DNA of 64,000 nt from Pseudooceanicola algae (GTDB lineage Bacteria; Pseudomonadota; Alphaproteobacteria; Rhodobacterales; Rhodobacteraceae). The translations under genes were made by a program, and so were the position numbers. Below the pieces are notes generated by a model. The model was not told where the DNA came from and searched no databases. It was given only the letters and a program-made list of their open reading frames with translations. Shown in pieces: positions 17,913-27,878 of this stretch. How positions within the stretch are numbered: the stretch's first letter is position 1; each line of letters begins with the position of its first letter. Where the stretch lies: contig NZ_CP060436.1 in NCBI RefSeq assembly GCF_003590145.2, positions 2,390,001 to 2,454,000 of the forward strand, given 5' to 3'.

Positions 17913-18824
17913 ATGCAGATCTATCTCCCGATTGCCGAAGTTTCCGTCAATGCCTACCTGCTGCTCGGTCTCGGCGGCCTTGTCGGCATCCTGTCGGGCA
18001 TGTTCGGCGTCGGAGGCGGCTTTCTGATCACGCCGCTGCTGTTCTTTGTCGGCATCCCCCCCGCCGTGGCCGTCGCCACCTCGGCCAACCAGATCGTGGC
18101 CTCCTCGGTTTCGGGGCTGTTTGCCCATCTCAAGCGCAAGAACGTCGATCTGCGCATGGGGGGTGTGCTGCTGGCCGGCGGCCTGCTGGGGGCGGCACTC
18201 GGGGTGGTGATCTTCAACTGGCTCAAGCAGTTGGGTCAGGTCGATCTGCTGGTGAACCTGTGTTACGTCGTCTTCCTCGGCTCGATCGGGTCGCTGATGT
18301 TCGTGGAAAGCCTGCGGGCCATCCGCCGGCAGGGCAAGACCGGCGCGGTGCGCAAGCGCAACCAGCGCGGCTGGGTCCATGTTCTGCCGATCAAGATGCG
18401 GTTCCGGACCTCGGGGCTTTATATCTCGGTCATCCCGCCGGTTCTGGTCGGGTTCTTCGTCGGCGTGCTGTCGGCAATCATGGGCGTCGGGGGCGGCTTC
18501 ATCATGGTGCCGGCGATGATCTACCTGCTGCATATGCCCACCAAGGTCGTGATCGGCACATCGCTGTTCCAGATCATCTTCGTCGCCGCCTTCACCACCT
18601 TCCTGCATGCAGTCACCAACCACACGGTCGACGTGGCCCTTGCCCTGTTCCTGCTGATCGGCGGTGTCATCGGGGCGCAATTCGGCACCCGCATCGGGGC
18701 GCGGATGAAGGCCGAACAATTGCGCATCCTGCTGGCCCTCCTGGTGCTGTCGGTCTGCGGCAAGCTGGCGCTGGACCTGTTCCTGCCCCCCTCCGAGATC
18801 TATTCGGTGGAGGACCTGCTGTGA
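17913..18824 (+). CDS. sulfite exporter TauE/SafE family permease
   Basis: A 303-residue polytopic protein with the two TauE repeats: GGLVGILSGMFGVGGGFLITPLL at about 20-42 and VGVLSAIMGVGGGFIMVPAM at about 185-205. Such proteins carry sulfite, sulfoacetate or other organosulfur anions across the inner membrane. The ATG at 17913 is preferred over one at 17889 because AGGAAAAG lies 4 bases upstream. It is coupled (4-bp overlap) to a TIGR02186 protein, a recurrent pair in Rhodobacterales and rhizobia. Direction and substrate are inferred from family only. Confidence 0.88.
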   Translation: MQIYLPIAEVSVNAYLLLGLGGLVGILSGMFGVGGGFLITPLLFFVGIPPAVAVATSANQIVASSVSGLFAHLKRKNVDLRMGGVLLAGGLLGAALGVVIFNWLKQLGQVDLLVNLCYVVFLGSIGSLMFVESLRAIRRQGKTGAVRKRNQRGWVHVLPIKMRFRTSGLYISVIPPVLVGFFVGVLSAIMGVGGGFIMVPAMIYLLHMPTKVVIGTSLFQIIFVAAFTTFLHAVTNHTVDVALALFLLIGGVIGAQFGTRIGARMKAEQLRILLALLVLSVCGKLALDLFLPPSEIYSVEDLL

Positions 18825-19591
18825 CCCGCCTGCTGGTCCTGCTGCTGTCCCTCGTGCTGCTGGCGCCCGCGGCCAGGGCACAGGATGAAGAGGTCGTGCT
18901 GGGCCTCAGCCAGAACCGGGTTTCGATCACCACGGATTTCAACGGCTCCGAGATCCTGATCTTCGGCGCGATCAAGCGGCCCGGCCCGCCGCCCGAGATC
19001 CCGCTTGAGGTCATCGTCACCGTCCGGGGCCCCAACGAGCCCGTGAACGTGCTGCGCAAGGACCGGGTGGCCGGCATCTGGATCAATACAGACAAGGTCG
19101 AAATCCGCTCGACCCCGAGTTTCTACGCCGTGGCCACCTCTGCCCCGCTGGAGGACAGCCTGACCGCGACCGAGGACCTGCGCCACAGGATCTCGATCCC
19201 GAGCGCCATTCGCACCGTGATCTCGGACGATACGGTGATGGACGAGGACAGCTTCGTGAACGCGCTGATCCGCATCCGGGAAAAGGCGGGCACCTTCCAG
19301 CTGCTGGAAAATTCGGTGCGGTTCGACGAACAGACCCTGTTCAGCACCAGTATCGCCCTGCCGTCGAACCTGACGGTCGGGGTCTACCGGGTCGAAGTCT
19401 TTCTGACGCGTCAGGGCCAGGTCGTCAGCGATTTTTCGACCGGATTGCGGGTCGGCAAGGTCGGGCTGGAACAATGGCTTTACACGCTGGCCCATGACCG
19501 CGCCTGGATCTATGCGATCCTTGCGATCCTGATCGCCGTGGTCTCGGGCTGGATCGCGTCAGAGGCGTTCCGCCTGCTGCGTCGTCAGTAA
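18821..19591 (+). CDS. TIGR02186 family membrane-anchored protein
   Basis: The 256-residue protein has an N-terminal signal sequence (LLVLLLSLVLLAPAARA), a periplasmic region opening EEVVLGLSQNRVSITTDFNGSEILIFGA that is the hallmark of TIGR02186, and one C-terminal transmembrane helix (about 225-248, WIYAILAILIAVVSGWI) ending in a short basic tail. It is therefore a bitopic periplasmic protein. The GTG start overlaps the TauE stop. The conserved pairing suggests an accessory subunit of the TauE-type exporter; no catalytic motif is visible. Confidence 0.85.
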   Translation: MTRLLVLLLSLVLLAPAARAQDEEVVLGLSQNRVSITTDFNGSEILIFGAIKRPGPPPEIPLEVIVTVRGPNEPVNVLRKDRVAGIWINTDKVEIRSTPSFYAVATSAPLEDSLTATEDLRHRISIPSAIRTVISDDTVMDEDSFVNALIRIREKAGTFQLLENSVRFDEQTLFSTSIALPSNLTVGVYRVEVFLTRQGQVVSDFSTGLRVGKVGLEQWLYTLAHDRAWIYAILAILIAVVSGWIASEAFRLLRRQ

Positions 19592-19648
19592 GGGGTCAGG
19601 TCAGGGGCTTGTCCGGTCGGCAATGGCGCGCAACAGCGCCCTGCCCGG

Positions 19649-20527
19649 TCAGCTTTCCAGCGCCAGCGTGTGGTTGCGCAGCCAGGACATGAAGCCCCTG
19701 GGATCGGTTTTCAGCATATCCATATCGGCCTCGGCCAACGGGTTGCCGACAATCGGGGCCTGGGGCGCGTTCAGGCTGTGCACGATTTCGTGCAACAGCA
19801 GGCCCTGCCGCAGGGTGGCCGAAACCCGGTTGGCCATCTGGTACCAGCGCGAATTGGCCCCGGTAAAGCGGATCGGCACGACCTTGGCCCCGGACCGGCG
19901 GATCATCTGGCCGGTAAAGACATTCCACTCCGCCTCGATCGCCGGGCCGAGCATGCTGCGTGATGCCGCCACCACGCCCGAAGGGAACAGCGCGACAATG
20001 CCGCCGTCCTTCAGATGGGCCATGGCCTTGGCGCGCATTTCGACGCTCTTGCGCTGCATGTCTTCCTCGTGCGGGAAGGGCACGGGGATCATGTAGGAGG
20101 AGGCGACCTCGTCGATGCCGGTCAGGATCGAGCGGGTGAGGATCTTGTAATCCAAACGGCGGCGGCCGATCAGCTCGGCCAGGATCATGCCGTCGACCAT
20201 GCCGTGCGGATGATTGGCGACCACGACCACGGGACCGTCCGAGGGGATGCGTTCCAGCTGAGACAGCGGGGTTTCGACAGGAATGCCCATGACGTCCAGA
20301 CAAGCCTTCCAGAAGGCCTGGCCCTGCGGTGCGCCCTGTTTCTCGAACTTGCGGATCAGGCGCAGGATGGTCAGCTTGCCGGTCATCCATTCGACGGTCC
20401 GGATCAGGTTGCGTTGCACCGGATCGTCAAAGGAGGTGGAATAGGTCAACGACCGGCGGTCGTACTTCGTGTGAAGAACCGGTTCGCTCTTGCCGCGTCC
20501 GACTTGTGTCTGCGAGCTGTCTACCAA
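19649..20527 (-). CDS. lysophospholipid acyltransferase-like protein (hemolysin/PlsC superfamily)
   Basis: The 292-residue protein contains a PlsC-type domain. The catalytic block is VVVANHPHGMVDGMIL (about 101-116), a NHP-x-G-x-x-DG form found in the hemolysin-related LPLAT subgroup, with His106 and Asp112 separated by five residues rather than the usual four. FPSGVVA at about 195 is the second conserved block, binding the glycerol phosphate. It would transfer an acyl chain to a lysophospholipid or an amino-acid-derived lipid at the membrane. The N-terminal 35 residues look unstructured. It is convergent with the TIGR02186 gene and 111 bp downstream of ptsH. Confidence 0.82.
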   Translation of the reverse strand: MVDSSQTQVGRGKSEPVLHTKYDRRSLTYSTSFDDPVQRNLIRTVEWMTGKLTILRLIRKFEKQGAPQGQAFWKACLDVMGIPVETPLSQLERIPSDGPVVVVANHPHGMVDGMILAELIGRRRLDYKILTRSILTGIDEVASSYMIPVPFPHEEDMQRKSVEMRAKAMAHLKDGGIVALFPSGVVAASRSMLGPAIEAEWNVFTGQMIRRSGAKVVPIRFTGANSRWYQMANRVSATLRQGLLLHEIVHSLNAPQAPIVGNPLAEADMDMLKTDPRGFMSWLRNHTLALES

Positions 20528-20638
20528 GGGTCCGTCACCTGTCTTGTTCCACGCTGACCCAAATCAGGGAGTCAGGCCCAACGTGGGAATTCGGGGGTTC
20601 TGCCGGCGGATCTTTGGCTTGCGCGGCAGATCTTCACG

Positions 20639-20917
20639 CTACATGTCTTCGCCGAACCGATTTGCCACCAGCGTTTCAAGTGCACTGGCCAGCGCCTCGG
20701 CGTCCGGACCGGACGTTTCGACTTCAATAGAGCTTCCCTTGCTCGCTGCCAACATCAAAAGACCCATGATGCTGTCGCCGCCGGTCGACATGCCGTCGCG
20801 GCTGACCTCGGCGCGGGCATCGAACCCTTCGACCACCTCGACGAATTTCGCGGATGCACGGGCATGCAGCCCCTTTTCGTTGACGATCGTCAACGTTCTC
20901 GACACCGCGTCGCGCAT
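20639..20917 (-). CDS. ptsH: phosphocarrier protein HPr
   Basis: A 92-residue HPr with the active-site His18 in NEKGLHARASAKF and the regulatory Ser49 in GDSIMGLLML, the residue phosphorylated by HPr kinase. It lies 5 bp after the EIIA gene and in the same operon as hprK, so both phosphorylation sites have a candidate partner nearby. No sugar permease (EIIB/C) is present, so it probably belongs to a regulatory PTS of the kind typical of alphaproteobacteria. Confidence 0.94.
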   Translation of the reverse strand: MRDAVSRTLTIVNEKGLHARASAKFVEVVEGFDARAEVSRDGMSTGGDSIMGLLMLAASKGSSIEVETSGPDAEALASALETLVANRFGEDM

Positions 20918-20922
20918 GGTCT

Positions 20923-21351
20923 TCAGCCTCCGCTCAGGTTCCGGCTGTCGATATACTTGCGCCCAGCCTCGGTGGCGACGCGGACAGCCTCCGGCAGGGC
21001 CTTATGCCGCGACTTGGCCAGCTTGATCAAGGCCGGAAGGTTGACCCCGTATAGAATCCGCCGATCGTCGGGCCGGCAGGCCAACAGGCTGAGGTTGCTG
21101 GGCGATCCGCCGAACATGTCGGTCACCACCACGACGCCCTGGCCCTGATCGACCGCATCCGCCGCGCAGCAGATCTCGCGCTCCTTCTCGGGGCGGTCGA
21201 CGGTCACGCCAATGGAAATCGCGCGCAGGCCGGGCTGATGCCCGACCACGTGTTCGACCGCGGCCTTGTATTCATTGGCCAGGCCGCCGTGCGCGACGAT
21301 GACGATACCGATCAATCCTTGGCTTCCTTCAGCTTGCAGAGCGGGGCTCAT
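20923..21351 (-). CDS. PTS EIIA component, mannose-family type
   Basis: A 142-residue EIIA-Man domain protein. [24 protein letters not shown] places the phosphorylated His at residue 21, and [17 protein letters not shown] is the family dimerisation/active-site block. It receives phosphate from HPr. The ATG overlaps the rapZ stop by 4 bp. In many alphaproteobacteria this stand-alone EIIA, HPr and HPr kinase form a signalling branch that ends in phosphorylation of EIIA rather than sugar uptake. Confidence 0.92.
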   Translation of the reverse strand: MSPALQAEGSQGLIGIVIVAHGGLANEYKAAVEHVVGHQPGLRAISIGVTVDRPEKEREICCAADAVDQGQGVVVVTDMFGGSPSNLSLLACRPDDRRILYGVNLPALIKLAKSRHKALPEAVRVATEAGRKYIDSRNLSGG

Positions 21352-22250
21352 CCCGCACCCCCGCTGGCCTTGCGCCGTTCTTGTTCCAAGTGCCTAATTG
21401 ACACCTGCCAGCCTGCCTCTGCAAGGGCCAGTCCAAGCCTTTCGACCAATGTGACGGAACGGTGTTGCCCCCCCGTACAGCCAAAACCGATGCTGAGGTG
21501 CGATTTGCCCTCTTCCGCATAGGCCGGCAGCAGCATCAGCGTAAGATCCGTGACCTTTTCCAGAAAGGGGGCAAAGCGCGGATCTTCGGCGATATAGGCC
21601 TGGACGGTCGCATCCGTGCCGGTCAGCCCGCGCAGGTCCGCAGACCAATAGGGATTGCGCAGGAACCGCACGTCAAAGACCATGTCCAGACCGCGTGGCA
21701 AGCCGCGTTTGTAGGAAAATGAATGCAGCGACACCGCCAGGCCCTGGCCTTCCTGCGGGGCGAATGTTCCGCCGATTTCCCGTCGCAGGTCATGCACCGT
21801 CATTTCCGAGGTATCGACCAGCATGTCGGCCCTGCTCCGGATCGGCTCGAGCAGATCAACTTCCCGTGCGATCCCGATCTCGGCGGTTTCATCCGGAGCC
21901 ATGGGGTGCCTGCGACGGGTTTCGGAATAGCGCCGCGACAGTACATCGGCGCGGCAATCGAGGTAGAGCAGTTCCAGCGGCAGATCCTGCATGCGCTGAA
22001 GCCGGTCCAGCATCTCGATCAGGGCAAGGGGCGAAAAATCCCGGTTGCGCACGTCGATCCCCAGCACCAGCGACCGGCCCAGCGGCGGTCCGTCAAGAAG
22101 GCGTGGCAGCAGCGACAGGGGAAGGTTGTCGATGGCCTCGAACCCAAGATCCTCCATCGCGCGAATGGCGGTAGAGCGACCGGCACCGGACGGGCCCGTC
22201 ACGAGTACGAGCCGGGCGGTCTGGCTGGGCATGTCTGGTCCATCTGGCAT
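21348..22250 (-). CDS. rapZ: RNase adapter/nucleotide-binding protein RapZ
   Basis: The 300-residue protein has an N-terminal P-loop GPSGAGRST (19-27) with the RapZ/YvcJ follow-on [17 protein letters not shown], a Walker-B-like [20 protein letters not shown] region, and a C-terminal domain ending in [19 protein letters not shown], the family signature. In E. coli RapZ delivers sRNAs to RNase E and senses glucosamine-6-phosphate; in alphaproteobacteria its role is less clear. It sits 50 bp after hprK and overlaps the EIIA gene. Confidence 0.94.
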   Translation of the reverse strand: MPDGPDMPSQTARLVLVTGPSGAGRSTAIRAMEDLGFEAIDNLPLSLLPRLLDGPPLGRSLVLGIDVRNRDFSPLALIEMLDRLQRMQDLPLELLYLDCRADVLSRRYSETRRRHPMAPDETAEIGIAREVDLLEPIRSRADMLVDTSEMTVHDLRREIGGTFAPQEGQGLAVSLHSFSYKRGLPRGLDMVFDVRFLRNPYWSADLRGLTGTDATVQAYIAEDPRFAPFLEKVTDLTLMLLPAYAEEGKSHLSIGFGCTGGQHRSVTLVERLGLALAEAGWQVSIRHLEQERRKASGGAG

Positions 22251-22300
22251 CTTGCCGAAGTTCTAGGTTTTGCGGTTGACCGTTCACGCGCTTAAGCTGT

Positions 22301-22750
22301 CTACGCGTACCGGCCTTCTCGCAGATATTGCAGAATCGCCGCCGCAAAAGCGGTGGTGCCAGTATTGTGAAGCAAGGATAAAGAAACCCCCAGCAAAATC
22401 GTGCTGCGCTGCGGCGGAAGCCGATTATTTTCGACTTTTCCCAGATCCACGCAGAAAACGACCGGAGATGGCCCGACAGGGGCGGCTTTCAGGATGCCCA
22501 CGCCGCGCGCCTCGATCTGCCCCGCGATGGTCTCCGGGGCGTCGGCGATGACCTGTTCCCCCACGCGCGTCAGGCAGACCCGGTCATCGGCGACCAGCCC
22601 CGCGCCACGGGCCAGCAGTTCCAGCGCGAGAGACGACTTGCCACTGCCCGACGGCCCCAGGATCAGCACCGCCCGGCCCTCCAGCGCCACGCAGCTGGCA
22701 TGCACCGGCGGATCGGCCTTCGTGCCGCTATCGCCTGCCCGCCCGGTCAA
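22301..22750 (-). CDS. hprK: short HPr kinase/phosphorylase
   Basis: A 149-residue protein: the C-terminal catalytic half of HprK only, with P-loop [12 protein letters not shown] (32-43) and LVADDRVCL near 54, as in the truncated alphaproteobacterial HPrK that lacks the N-terminal domain of Firmicutes. It phosphorylates HPr on the serine corresponding to Ser49 here. It overlaps the chvG stop by 4 bp, linking PTS state to the two-component system. Confidence 0.9.
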   Translation of the reverse strand: MTGRAGDSGTKADPPVHASCVALEGRAVLILGPSGSGKSSLALELLARGAGLVADDRVCLTRVGEQVIADAPETIAGQIEARGVGILKAAPVGPSPVVFCVDLGKVENNRLPPQRSTILLGVSLSLLHNTGTTAFAAAILQYLREGRYA

Positions 22751-24255
22751 ATCGGCAGTCCGACGACGAAACGGGCGCCGCGGGGCGCGGAATGCGGATC
22801 GGCTTCGCCGGGTCGGATGTTTTCGGCCCAGATCACGCCACCATGGGCTTCGGTAATCTGCTTGCTGATCGCCAGACCGAGGCCGGAGTTATTGCCGAAA
22901 TCGCTTTCGGGGCGGTGCGAATAGAACCGGGTGAAGATCTGGGTCAGGGCCTCGTCCGGGATGCCCGGCCCGGAATCCTCGACCACGATCAGCACCCGGT
23001 TGGCGCGCTGGCGGACCCAGACGCGGATCCTGTCGCCCGTGGCGCAAAAGCTGATGGCATTGGTCACCAGGTTGACCACGACCTGCGCCAGCCGGGGTTC
23101 GATGCCGCGCAGCAGCACCGGCGCCTTTTGCAGATCGGCGACCAGTTCAATCCCCTGCGCACGGGCCTGCTCTTCCAGATGATCGCAGAGGCGGCGCACC
23201 AGATCGACCAGATCGAATTCCTCTTCCTCCTCGCGCACCAACTCGCTGTCGAGCCGCGAGGCATTGGAAATGTCGCTGACCAACCGGTCGAGGCGGCGCA
23301 CATCGTGGTCGATCACCTCCAGCAGCTTGGCCTGCTGGTCTGCTCGCTTCGCCACCCGGAGCGCCCCTACCGCAGAGCGCAGCGAGGCCAGCGGGTTCTT
23401 CACCTCATGCGCCACATCGGCGGCGAATTGTTCGTTGGAATCGATCCGGTCATAGAGCGCATCGACCATGCCGCGCAGCGCGCCCGACAGGCGGCCGATC
23501 TCGTCCCGGCGGTGGCTGAGGTCCGGGATGCGGACCCGTCCCGGTGCCACCGGGCGCTTGCCGTTGCTGCCATGCCCGCCGCCAAGTTCCACCGCTGCGG
23601 CCAGTTCGGCCAGAGGCCCGGCGATGGTCGAGGCAAGCACCAGACTGAGCAGGATCGAGACCAGCGTCGCCCCGAGAAAGACTCCGAGCACCCCGCGAAG
23701 AGCGCCCTGGGTCGCATCGATCGTGCCGGAAACCGCCACCGCCAACCCCGGCGCTTTGGGCAGTGGGACCAGCGCGGTGAACAGCCCCTCCGGTCCGTCG
23801 CGTTCAAGGGTACCCGAATGGCCCGGCGCAAGCTGGCCGAGCAGGTCCCGACTTTCACGCAGCGCCTCTGTGGGGCTACCCGCACCCTGTTCCGACCCGG
23901 ATTTGCGCGCCAGCACATTGCCTTCGCCGGTGATGACCAGAAGGGTCAGCCCCGGATCCAACCCGATGTCCGACAGATCTGGTGCCCTGTCTTCGGCCAT
24001 ATCCGCGCCGACAAGCGCCGCAATCAGGCTCGCCTCATGGCTGATCGCGTGGCGTTGACGGTCCAGCATCTGATCCCGCGGGGCGCACAATGCCAGGATC
24101 CCGGCCGCCAGCACATTCAGCGCCACGACGTTGAAGAGGACGATCCGCCAGGTCAGTGGTGACCGCCGCAGCCGCCACCCCCACCCGGACCGCACCCGGC
24201 AAGCCGGGCGATCCGTGTCGCGAAAGGCGTCGGGCGAAAGGTCAGGGTCTTTCAT
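22747..24255 (-). CDS. chvG: sensor histidine kinase ChvG (ExoS family)
   Basis: The 502-residue sensor has a membrane segment at about 37-58, a periplasmic domain of about 130 residues, a second membrane segment at about 188-212, a HAMP linker, and the H-box [19 protein letters not shown] with phospho-acceptor His283. The ATP-binding domain follows (N-box [10 protein letters not shown]1 [10 protein letters not shown]2 [12 protein letters not shown]). ChvG responds to acid and envelope conditions in rhizobia and Agrobacterium and phosphorylates ChvI. It starts 103 bp after the chvI stop. Confidence 0.93.
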   Translation of the reverse strand: MKDPDLSPDAFRDTDRPACRVRSGWGWRLRRSPLTWRIVLFNVVALNVLAAGILALCAPRDQMLDRQRHAISHEASLIAALVGADMAEDRAPDLSDIGLDPGLTLLVITGEGNVLARKSGSEQGAGSPTEALRESRDLLGQLAPGHSGTLERDGPEGLFTALVPLPKAPGLAVAVSGTIDATQGALRGVLGVFLGATLVSILLSLVLASTIAGPLAELAAAVELGGGHGSNGKRPVAPGRVRIPDLSHRRDEIGRLSGALRGMVDALYDRIDSNEQFAADVAHEVKNPLASLRSAVGALRVAKRADQQAKLLEVIDHDVRRLDRLVSDISNASRLDSELVREEEEEFDLVDLVRRLCDHLEEQARAQGIELVADLQKAPVLLRGIEPRLAQVVVNLVTNAISFCATGDRIRVWVRQRANRVLIVVEDSGPGIPDEALTQIFTRFYSHRPESDFGNNSGLGLAISKQITEAHGGVIWAENIRPGEADPHSAPRGARFVVGLPI

Positions 24256-24358
24256 TGCAACCTTGCAGGCAGCTTTGGCACCGGGCCGGTATCACGACAT
24301 GCTGGACCGGACACACCGCCCGCCATCCGGTTTCCATGATCCGCCCCCTCCTGCCGCG

Positions 24359-25060
24359 TCAGTCTTCATTATACTTGTACCCAATCCCGTAGAGGGTTTC
24401 GATGGCCGAAAACGCCGGATCCACCATCCGCAGCTTCTTGCGCAACCGCTTGATGTGGCTGTCTATGGTGCGGTCATCCACGTAGATCTGGTCGTCATAG
24501 GCGACGTCCATCAGTTGATCGCGGGTCTTCACGAAGCCGGGGCGGTCGGCCAATGCCTGCAACAACAGGAACTCCGTCACCGTCAGGGTCACAGGCCGGT
24601 CCTTCCAGGTCACCAGGTGGCGCAGCGGATCCATGCGCAGGGGACCGCAATCCAGCACCCGCGTCTCGGCCGTTTCGGCAACCGGACCGCCCGACACCGC
24701 CTCGACCCGCCGCAACAGTGACCGGATACGCGCAACCAGCAAACGCTGGCTGAAGGGTTTGCGGACGTAGTCATCCGCCCCCATGCGCAGCCCCAACACC
24801 TCGTCTATCTCGTCATCCTTCGAGGTCAGGAAAATCACCGGCATCTGGCTGCGCTGGCGCAGACGCTGCAACAGGTCGATCCCGTCCATACGCGGCATCT
24901 TGATGTCGAGCACGGCCATGTCGGGCAAATCCCGTTCAAAAGCCTCCAGCGCCGAAGGGCCATCGGTGAAGCAGCTGACGAAAAAGCCCTCGGCCTCCAG
25001 CGTCATGGCCACCGAGGTCAGGATATTGCGGTCATCATCCACCAGAGCGATCTTCGCCAT
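24359..25060 (-). CDS. chvI: response regulator ChvI (OmpR family)
   Basis: A 233-residue regulator: receiver domain 1-120 with acidic pocket DDD (8-10), phospho-acceptor Asp52 ([12 protein letters not shown]) and a Lys near 101 in the VRKPF motif, then a winged-helix DNA-binding domain (about 135-230) with [14 protein letters not shown] and [17 protein letters not shown]. The ATG at 25060 has AGGAAG 7 bases upstream, better than the ATG five codons earlier. ChvI is divergent from pckA by about 360 bp, an arrangement conserved in alphaproteobacteria. Confidence 0.94.
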   Translation of the reverse strand: MAKIALVDDDRNILTSVAMTLEAEGFFVSCFTDGPSALEAFERDLPDMAVLDIKMPRMDGIDLLQRLRQRSQMPVIFLTSKDDEIDEVLGLRMGADDYVRKPFSQRLLVARIRSLLRRVEAVSGGPVAETAETRVLDCGPLRMDPLRHLVTWKDRPVTLTVTEFLLLQALADRPGFVKTRDQLMDVAYDDQIYVDDRTIDSHIKRLRKKLRMVDPAFSAIETLYGIGYKYNED

Positions 25061-25424
25061 CTCTTGCTTCCTCATCCGACGGGCTCGCCCAGTATCTGAG
25101 GCCAGGATCCAGGAACAGTATTTCGATTTCTACCTATGCAGGCAACCGCCACGAACGAATCGCCATGGCTGCCCTTCGCCTGTGACTACAAGGCATTGGA
25201 ACTGCCCGGATTTGTCCGAAATCCAGTCGGCGACGGGCAACATTTCGCAAGTGGTTGCGCTAACCCGCAGGTGATTGCGCTAACCCTTCCCGGCAAGCTG
25301 TTCACAGTCCGAACAAGCATGTTAAGAGACCGAATACCGCGGCATTGCGCCCGGTCCCGGGCCCCCACCGCGCTGCCCGGATAGGAGGACCGCCGCGGAC
25401 GGAGCGGCTACAGGAGTTTGACTG
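25061..25424. promoter_or_regulatory. divergent chvI-pckA control region
   Basis: This 364-bp gap contains no gene I can support. It carries two copies of a 12-bp motif at 25255-25286, a RBS-like TACAGGAG before pckA (at about 25409-25416) and no obvious intrinsic terminator. It must hold promoters in both directions. Confidence 0.6.
25255..25286. repeat. tandem 12-bp operator-like repeats upstream of pckA
   Basis: TTGCGCTAACCC occurs at 25255-25266 and again at 25275-25286, exactly 20 bp apart (about two helical turns). Each copy is a partial palindrome around a central GCGC (TT-x-GCGC-x-AA-like), the style of LacI/GalR-family operators. Confidence 0.6.
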
Positions 25425-27023
25425 ATGGCATTTGGACGGGTGAACCCGCATTTCCGGCTCGAGGATCAAGGCATCGAGGGTCTGGGAAATGTCTATTACA
25501 ACCTGATGGAACCCGCCCTGATCCAGGCTGCCCTGAAACGCGAAGAAGGCACGCTTGGCAAGGGGGGCACCTTCCTCGTCACGACCGGCAAGTACACGGG
25601 CCGGTCGCCCAAGGACAAACACGTCGTCGACACGCCCGAGGTCACGGACAACATCTGGTGGGAATCCAACGCCAAGATGTCGCCCGAAGGCTTCGACCTG
25701 CTGCATGCCGACATCCTGGCCCATATGAAGGGCAAGGAATACTTCGTGCAGGATCTCGTCGGCGGGGCCGATCCGGCCTATGCGCTGAACGTCCGCATGG
25801 TCACCGAACTGGCCTGGCACAACCTGTTCATCCGCCACCTGCTGCGCCGTCCGGAGCTTTCGGCTCTGGATGACTTCGTTGCCGATTTCACCATCGTCAA
25901 CTGCCCCAGCTTCAAGGCCGATCCGGAACGCCACGGCTGCCGGTCCGACACGGTGATCGCGCTGAACTTCACCAAGAAGCTGATCCTGATCGCCGGCACC
26001 GAATACGCAGGCGAGAACAAGAAATCGGTCTTCACCCTGCTGAACTACATCCTGCCCGAAAAAGGCGTCATGCCGATGCATTGCTCGGCCAACCACGCCA
26101 AGGGCAACCCGGTCGACACCGCGATCTTCTTCGGCCTGTCGGGCACCGGCAAGACCACCCTGTCCGCCGACCCCAGCCGCGTGCTGATCGGCGACGATGA
26201 ACACGGCTGGTCGGATCGCGGCACCTTCAACTTCGAAGGCGGCTGCTATGCAAAGACCATCAACCTGAGCCCCGAAGCAGAGCCGGAAATCTACGCCACC
26301 TGTTCGATGTTCGGCACCGTGATCGAGAACATGGTCTACGACAAGGAGACCTTCGAGCTTGATTTCGAAGACAGCTCCCTGACCGAGAACATGCGCTGCG
26401 CCTACCCGCTGGACTATATCTCCAACGCGTCGGAAAGCGCTCTTGGCGGTCACCCCAAGAACATCATCCTGCTGACCTGTGACGCCTTTGGCGTGCTGCC
26501 GCCGATCGCGCGGCTGACCCCGGCGCAGGCGATGTACCACTTCCTGTCCGGCTTCACCTCGAAGACGCCCGGCACGGAGCGGGGCGTCCTTGAGCCGATC
26601 CCGACCTTCTCGACCTGTTTCGGCGCCCCCTTCATGCCGCGTCGTCCCGAAGCCTATGGCAAGCTGCTGCAGGAAAAGATCGCCAAGCATGGCGCGACCT
26701 GCTGGCTGGTGAACACCGGATGGACCGGCGGCGGCTTCGGCACCGGATCGCGGATGCCGATCCGCGCCACCCGTGCCCTGCTGACTGCGGCGCTGGATGG
26801 CTCGCTGAACGACTCCGAGTTCCGCAAGGATCCCAACTTCGGCTTCGAGGTCCCGGTTTCGGTGCCGGGCGTCGCCGATGTGCTGTTGGATCCGCGCAAG
26901 ACCTGGGACGATACCGCAGGCTATGACGCGCAGGCCACCAAGCTGGTCGGCATGTTCTCGGAGAACTTCGAGCAATATCTGCCCTATATCGACGAAGACG
27001 TGAAAGCCGCTGCAATCGGCTGA
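25425..27023 (+). CDS. pckA: phosphoenolpyruvate carboxykinase (ATP)
   Basis: A 532-residue ATP-dependent PEPCK. Diagnostic segments: [15 protein letters not shown] near the N-terminus (substrate-binding Arg), [14 protein letters not shown] kinase-1a P-loop at about residues 237-250, IGDDEHGW (kinase-2 metal site), and a [14 protein letters not shown] segment towards the C-terminus. It decarboxylates and phosphorylates oxaloacetate to PEP, the first step of gluconeogenesis in the cytoplasm. Start is set by TACAGGAG upstream. Position beside chvIG and hprK mirrors the conserved alphaproteobacterial order and suggests control by carbon state. Confidence 0.96.
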   Translation: MAFGRVNPHFRLEDQGIEGLGNVYYNLMEPALIQAALKREEGTLGKGGTFLVTTGKYTGRSPKDKHVVDTPEVTDNIWWESNAKMSPEGFDLLHADILAHMKGKEYFVQDLVGGADPAYALNVRMVTELAWHNLFIRHLLRRPELSALDDFVADFTIVNCPSFKADPERHGCRSDTVIALNFTKKLILIAGTEYAGENKKSVFTLLNYILPEKGVMPMHCSANHAKGNPVDTAIFFGLSGTGKTTLSADPSRVLIGDDEHGWSDRGTFNFEGGCYAKTINLSPEAEPEIYATCSMFGTVIENMVYDKETFELDFEDSSLTENMRCAYPLDYISNASESALGGHPKNIILLTCDAFGVLPPIARLTPAQAMYHFLSGFTSKTPGTERGVLEPIPTFSTCFGAPFMPRRPEAYGKLLQEKIAKHGATCWLVNTGWTGGGFGTGSRMPIRATRALLTAALDGSLNDSEFRKDPNFGFEVPVSVPGVADVLLDPRKTWDDTAGYDAQATKLVGMFSENFEQYLPYIDEDVKAAAIG

Positions 27024-27090
27024 CCCGCCCCGACCCCCGCCTTTGCGGGCGGGGCCCTTCAGGGCCGGATCCGGCCCATCGCGTGACCTG

Positions 27091-27117
27091 ACGCCCTGCC
27101 GCATCGCGGTGGGGCGT
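27091..27117 (+). terminator. terminator-like hairpin after pckA
   Basis: ACGCCC (27091-27096) and GGGCGT (27112-27117), plus inner arms CCGC (27099-27102) and GCGG (27106-27109), form a stem with a symmetric internal bulge, followed by TGTCGTATTT. A second small hairpin lies at about 27034-27058. Termination is likely but the U-tract is interrupted. Confidence 0.45.
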
Positions 27118-27266
27118 TGTCGTATTTACAGTTTTCATATTTACAAAGGCTTTGCTTGACGCAAAGGCCCCGGCAAAGCATCAGGGGCGGCGAAGACCGG
27201 AATGCCGGTCCGCAGCGGCTTCGGGGCCCAGTTCTCCCCGCACCGCCCGCTTTTGGGGAGGCGACC

Positions 27267-27845
27267 GTGAACCTGTTCGGCACGACGCAGAAGATTGCGA
27301 TGACATGCGCGTTTTGCGCATCCGTCCCGGCCATGCCCATGGCCGAACTGCGCGCCTCTGCCGTGCCGTCGCGGGATTTCGTCAGCGCCCCGATCGAGCT
27401 TGAAGAAGCCGGGGTCTATTGCCCCGTCGATCACGTCGGCCGCGCGGCGGCGCCCGATACCGAAAGCGGGTATATCCTGCTGATGGAAGGCGACCAACGC
27501 GTCGCCCTGCACAGCCGCGTCGTGCCCGCCAGCCTCGGGATTTCCTTCGGGGTGCGCATTCGTCATGCCCCCGGCGCGCCGATGGGCAATTACCGCATGG
27601 TGGTGACGCATCCGCCCTATGGGCCGCGCAATATCTCGGTCGAAAGCTGGGACCCGAACATCAGCACCGGCTGGGGCGTGCGCAGTTTCCAATTCGAATA
27701 CGACCGGGAACTGCAGGTCGGCCCCTGGTCGATGGAGCTTTACCAGGGCGACGATCTGCTGATGCGTCAAAGCTTTCAGGTGGTGCCGCCACAGGAGGCC
27801 CCCGAAGCGATCGAGATCTGCTTTGGCGGGACCTTCATTTCCTGA
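27267..27845 (+). CDS. DUF3859 family protein
   Basis: A 192-residue protein. GTG at 27267 with GGGGAGG upstream is chosen; the frame is open further 5' but without a translation signal. An N-terminal hydrophobic segment (TQKIAMTCAFCASVPAMPM) could be a signal peptide. The core fits DUF3859: FGVRIRHAPGAPMGNYRMVVTHPP followed by SFQFEYDRELQVGPWSMELYQGDDLLMRQSF, a beta-sandwich-like family of unknown function. AT-rich sequence with two TATTTACA copies (from 27123 and 27138) lies upstream and may hold its promoter. Confidence 0.75.
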   Translation: MNLFGTTQKIAMTCAFCASVPAMPMAELRASAVPSRDFVSAPIELEEAGVYCPVDHVGRAAAPDTESGYILLMEGDQRVALHSRVVPASLGISFGVRIRHAPGAPMGNYRMVVTHPPYGPRNISVESWDPNISTGWGVRSFQFEYDRELQVGPWSMELYQGDDLLMRQSFQVVPPQEAPEAIEICFGGTFIS

Positions 27846-27878
27846 CCGCTGCTGACCACGAGCGCAGGAAACCGCCGC

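Noticed and set aside
17759-18820. An in-frame 354-residue N-terminal extension of the TIGR02186 protein
   Set aside because: It overlaps TauE in another phase; the signal peptide and GTG at 18821 define the real start.
27123-27145. TATTTACA direct repeats before the DUF3859 gene as an operator
   Set aside because: Only two short AT-rich copies near a promoter; too little to call a binding site.
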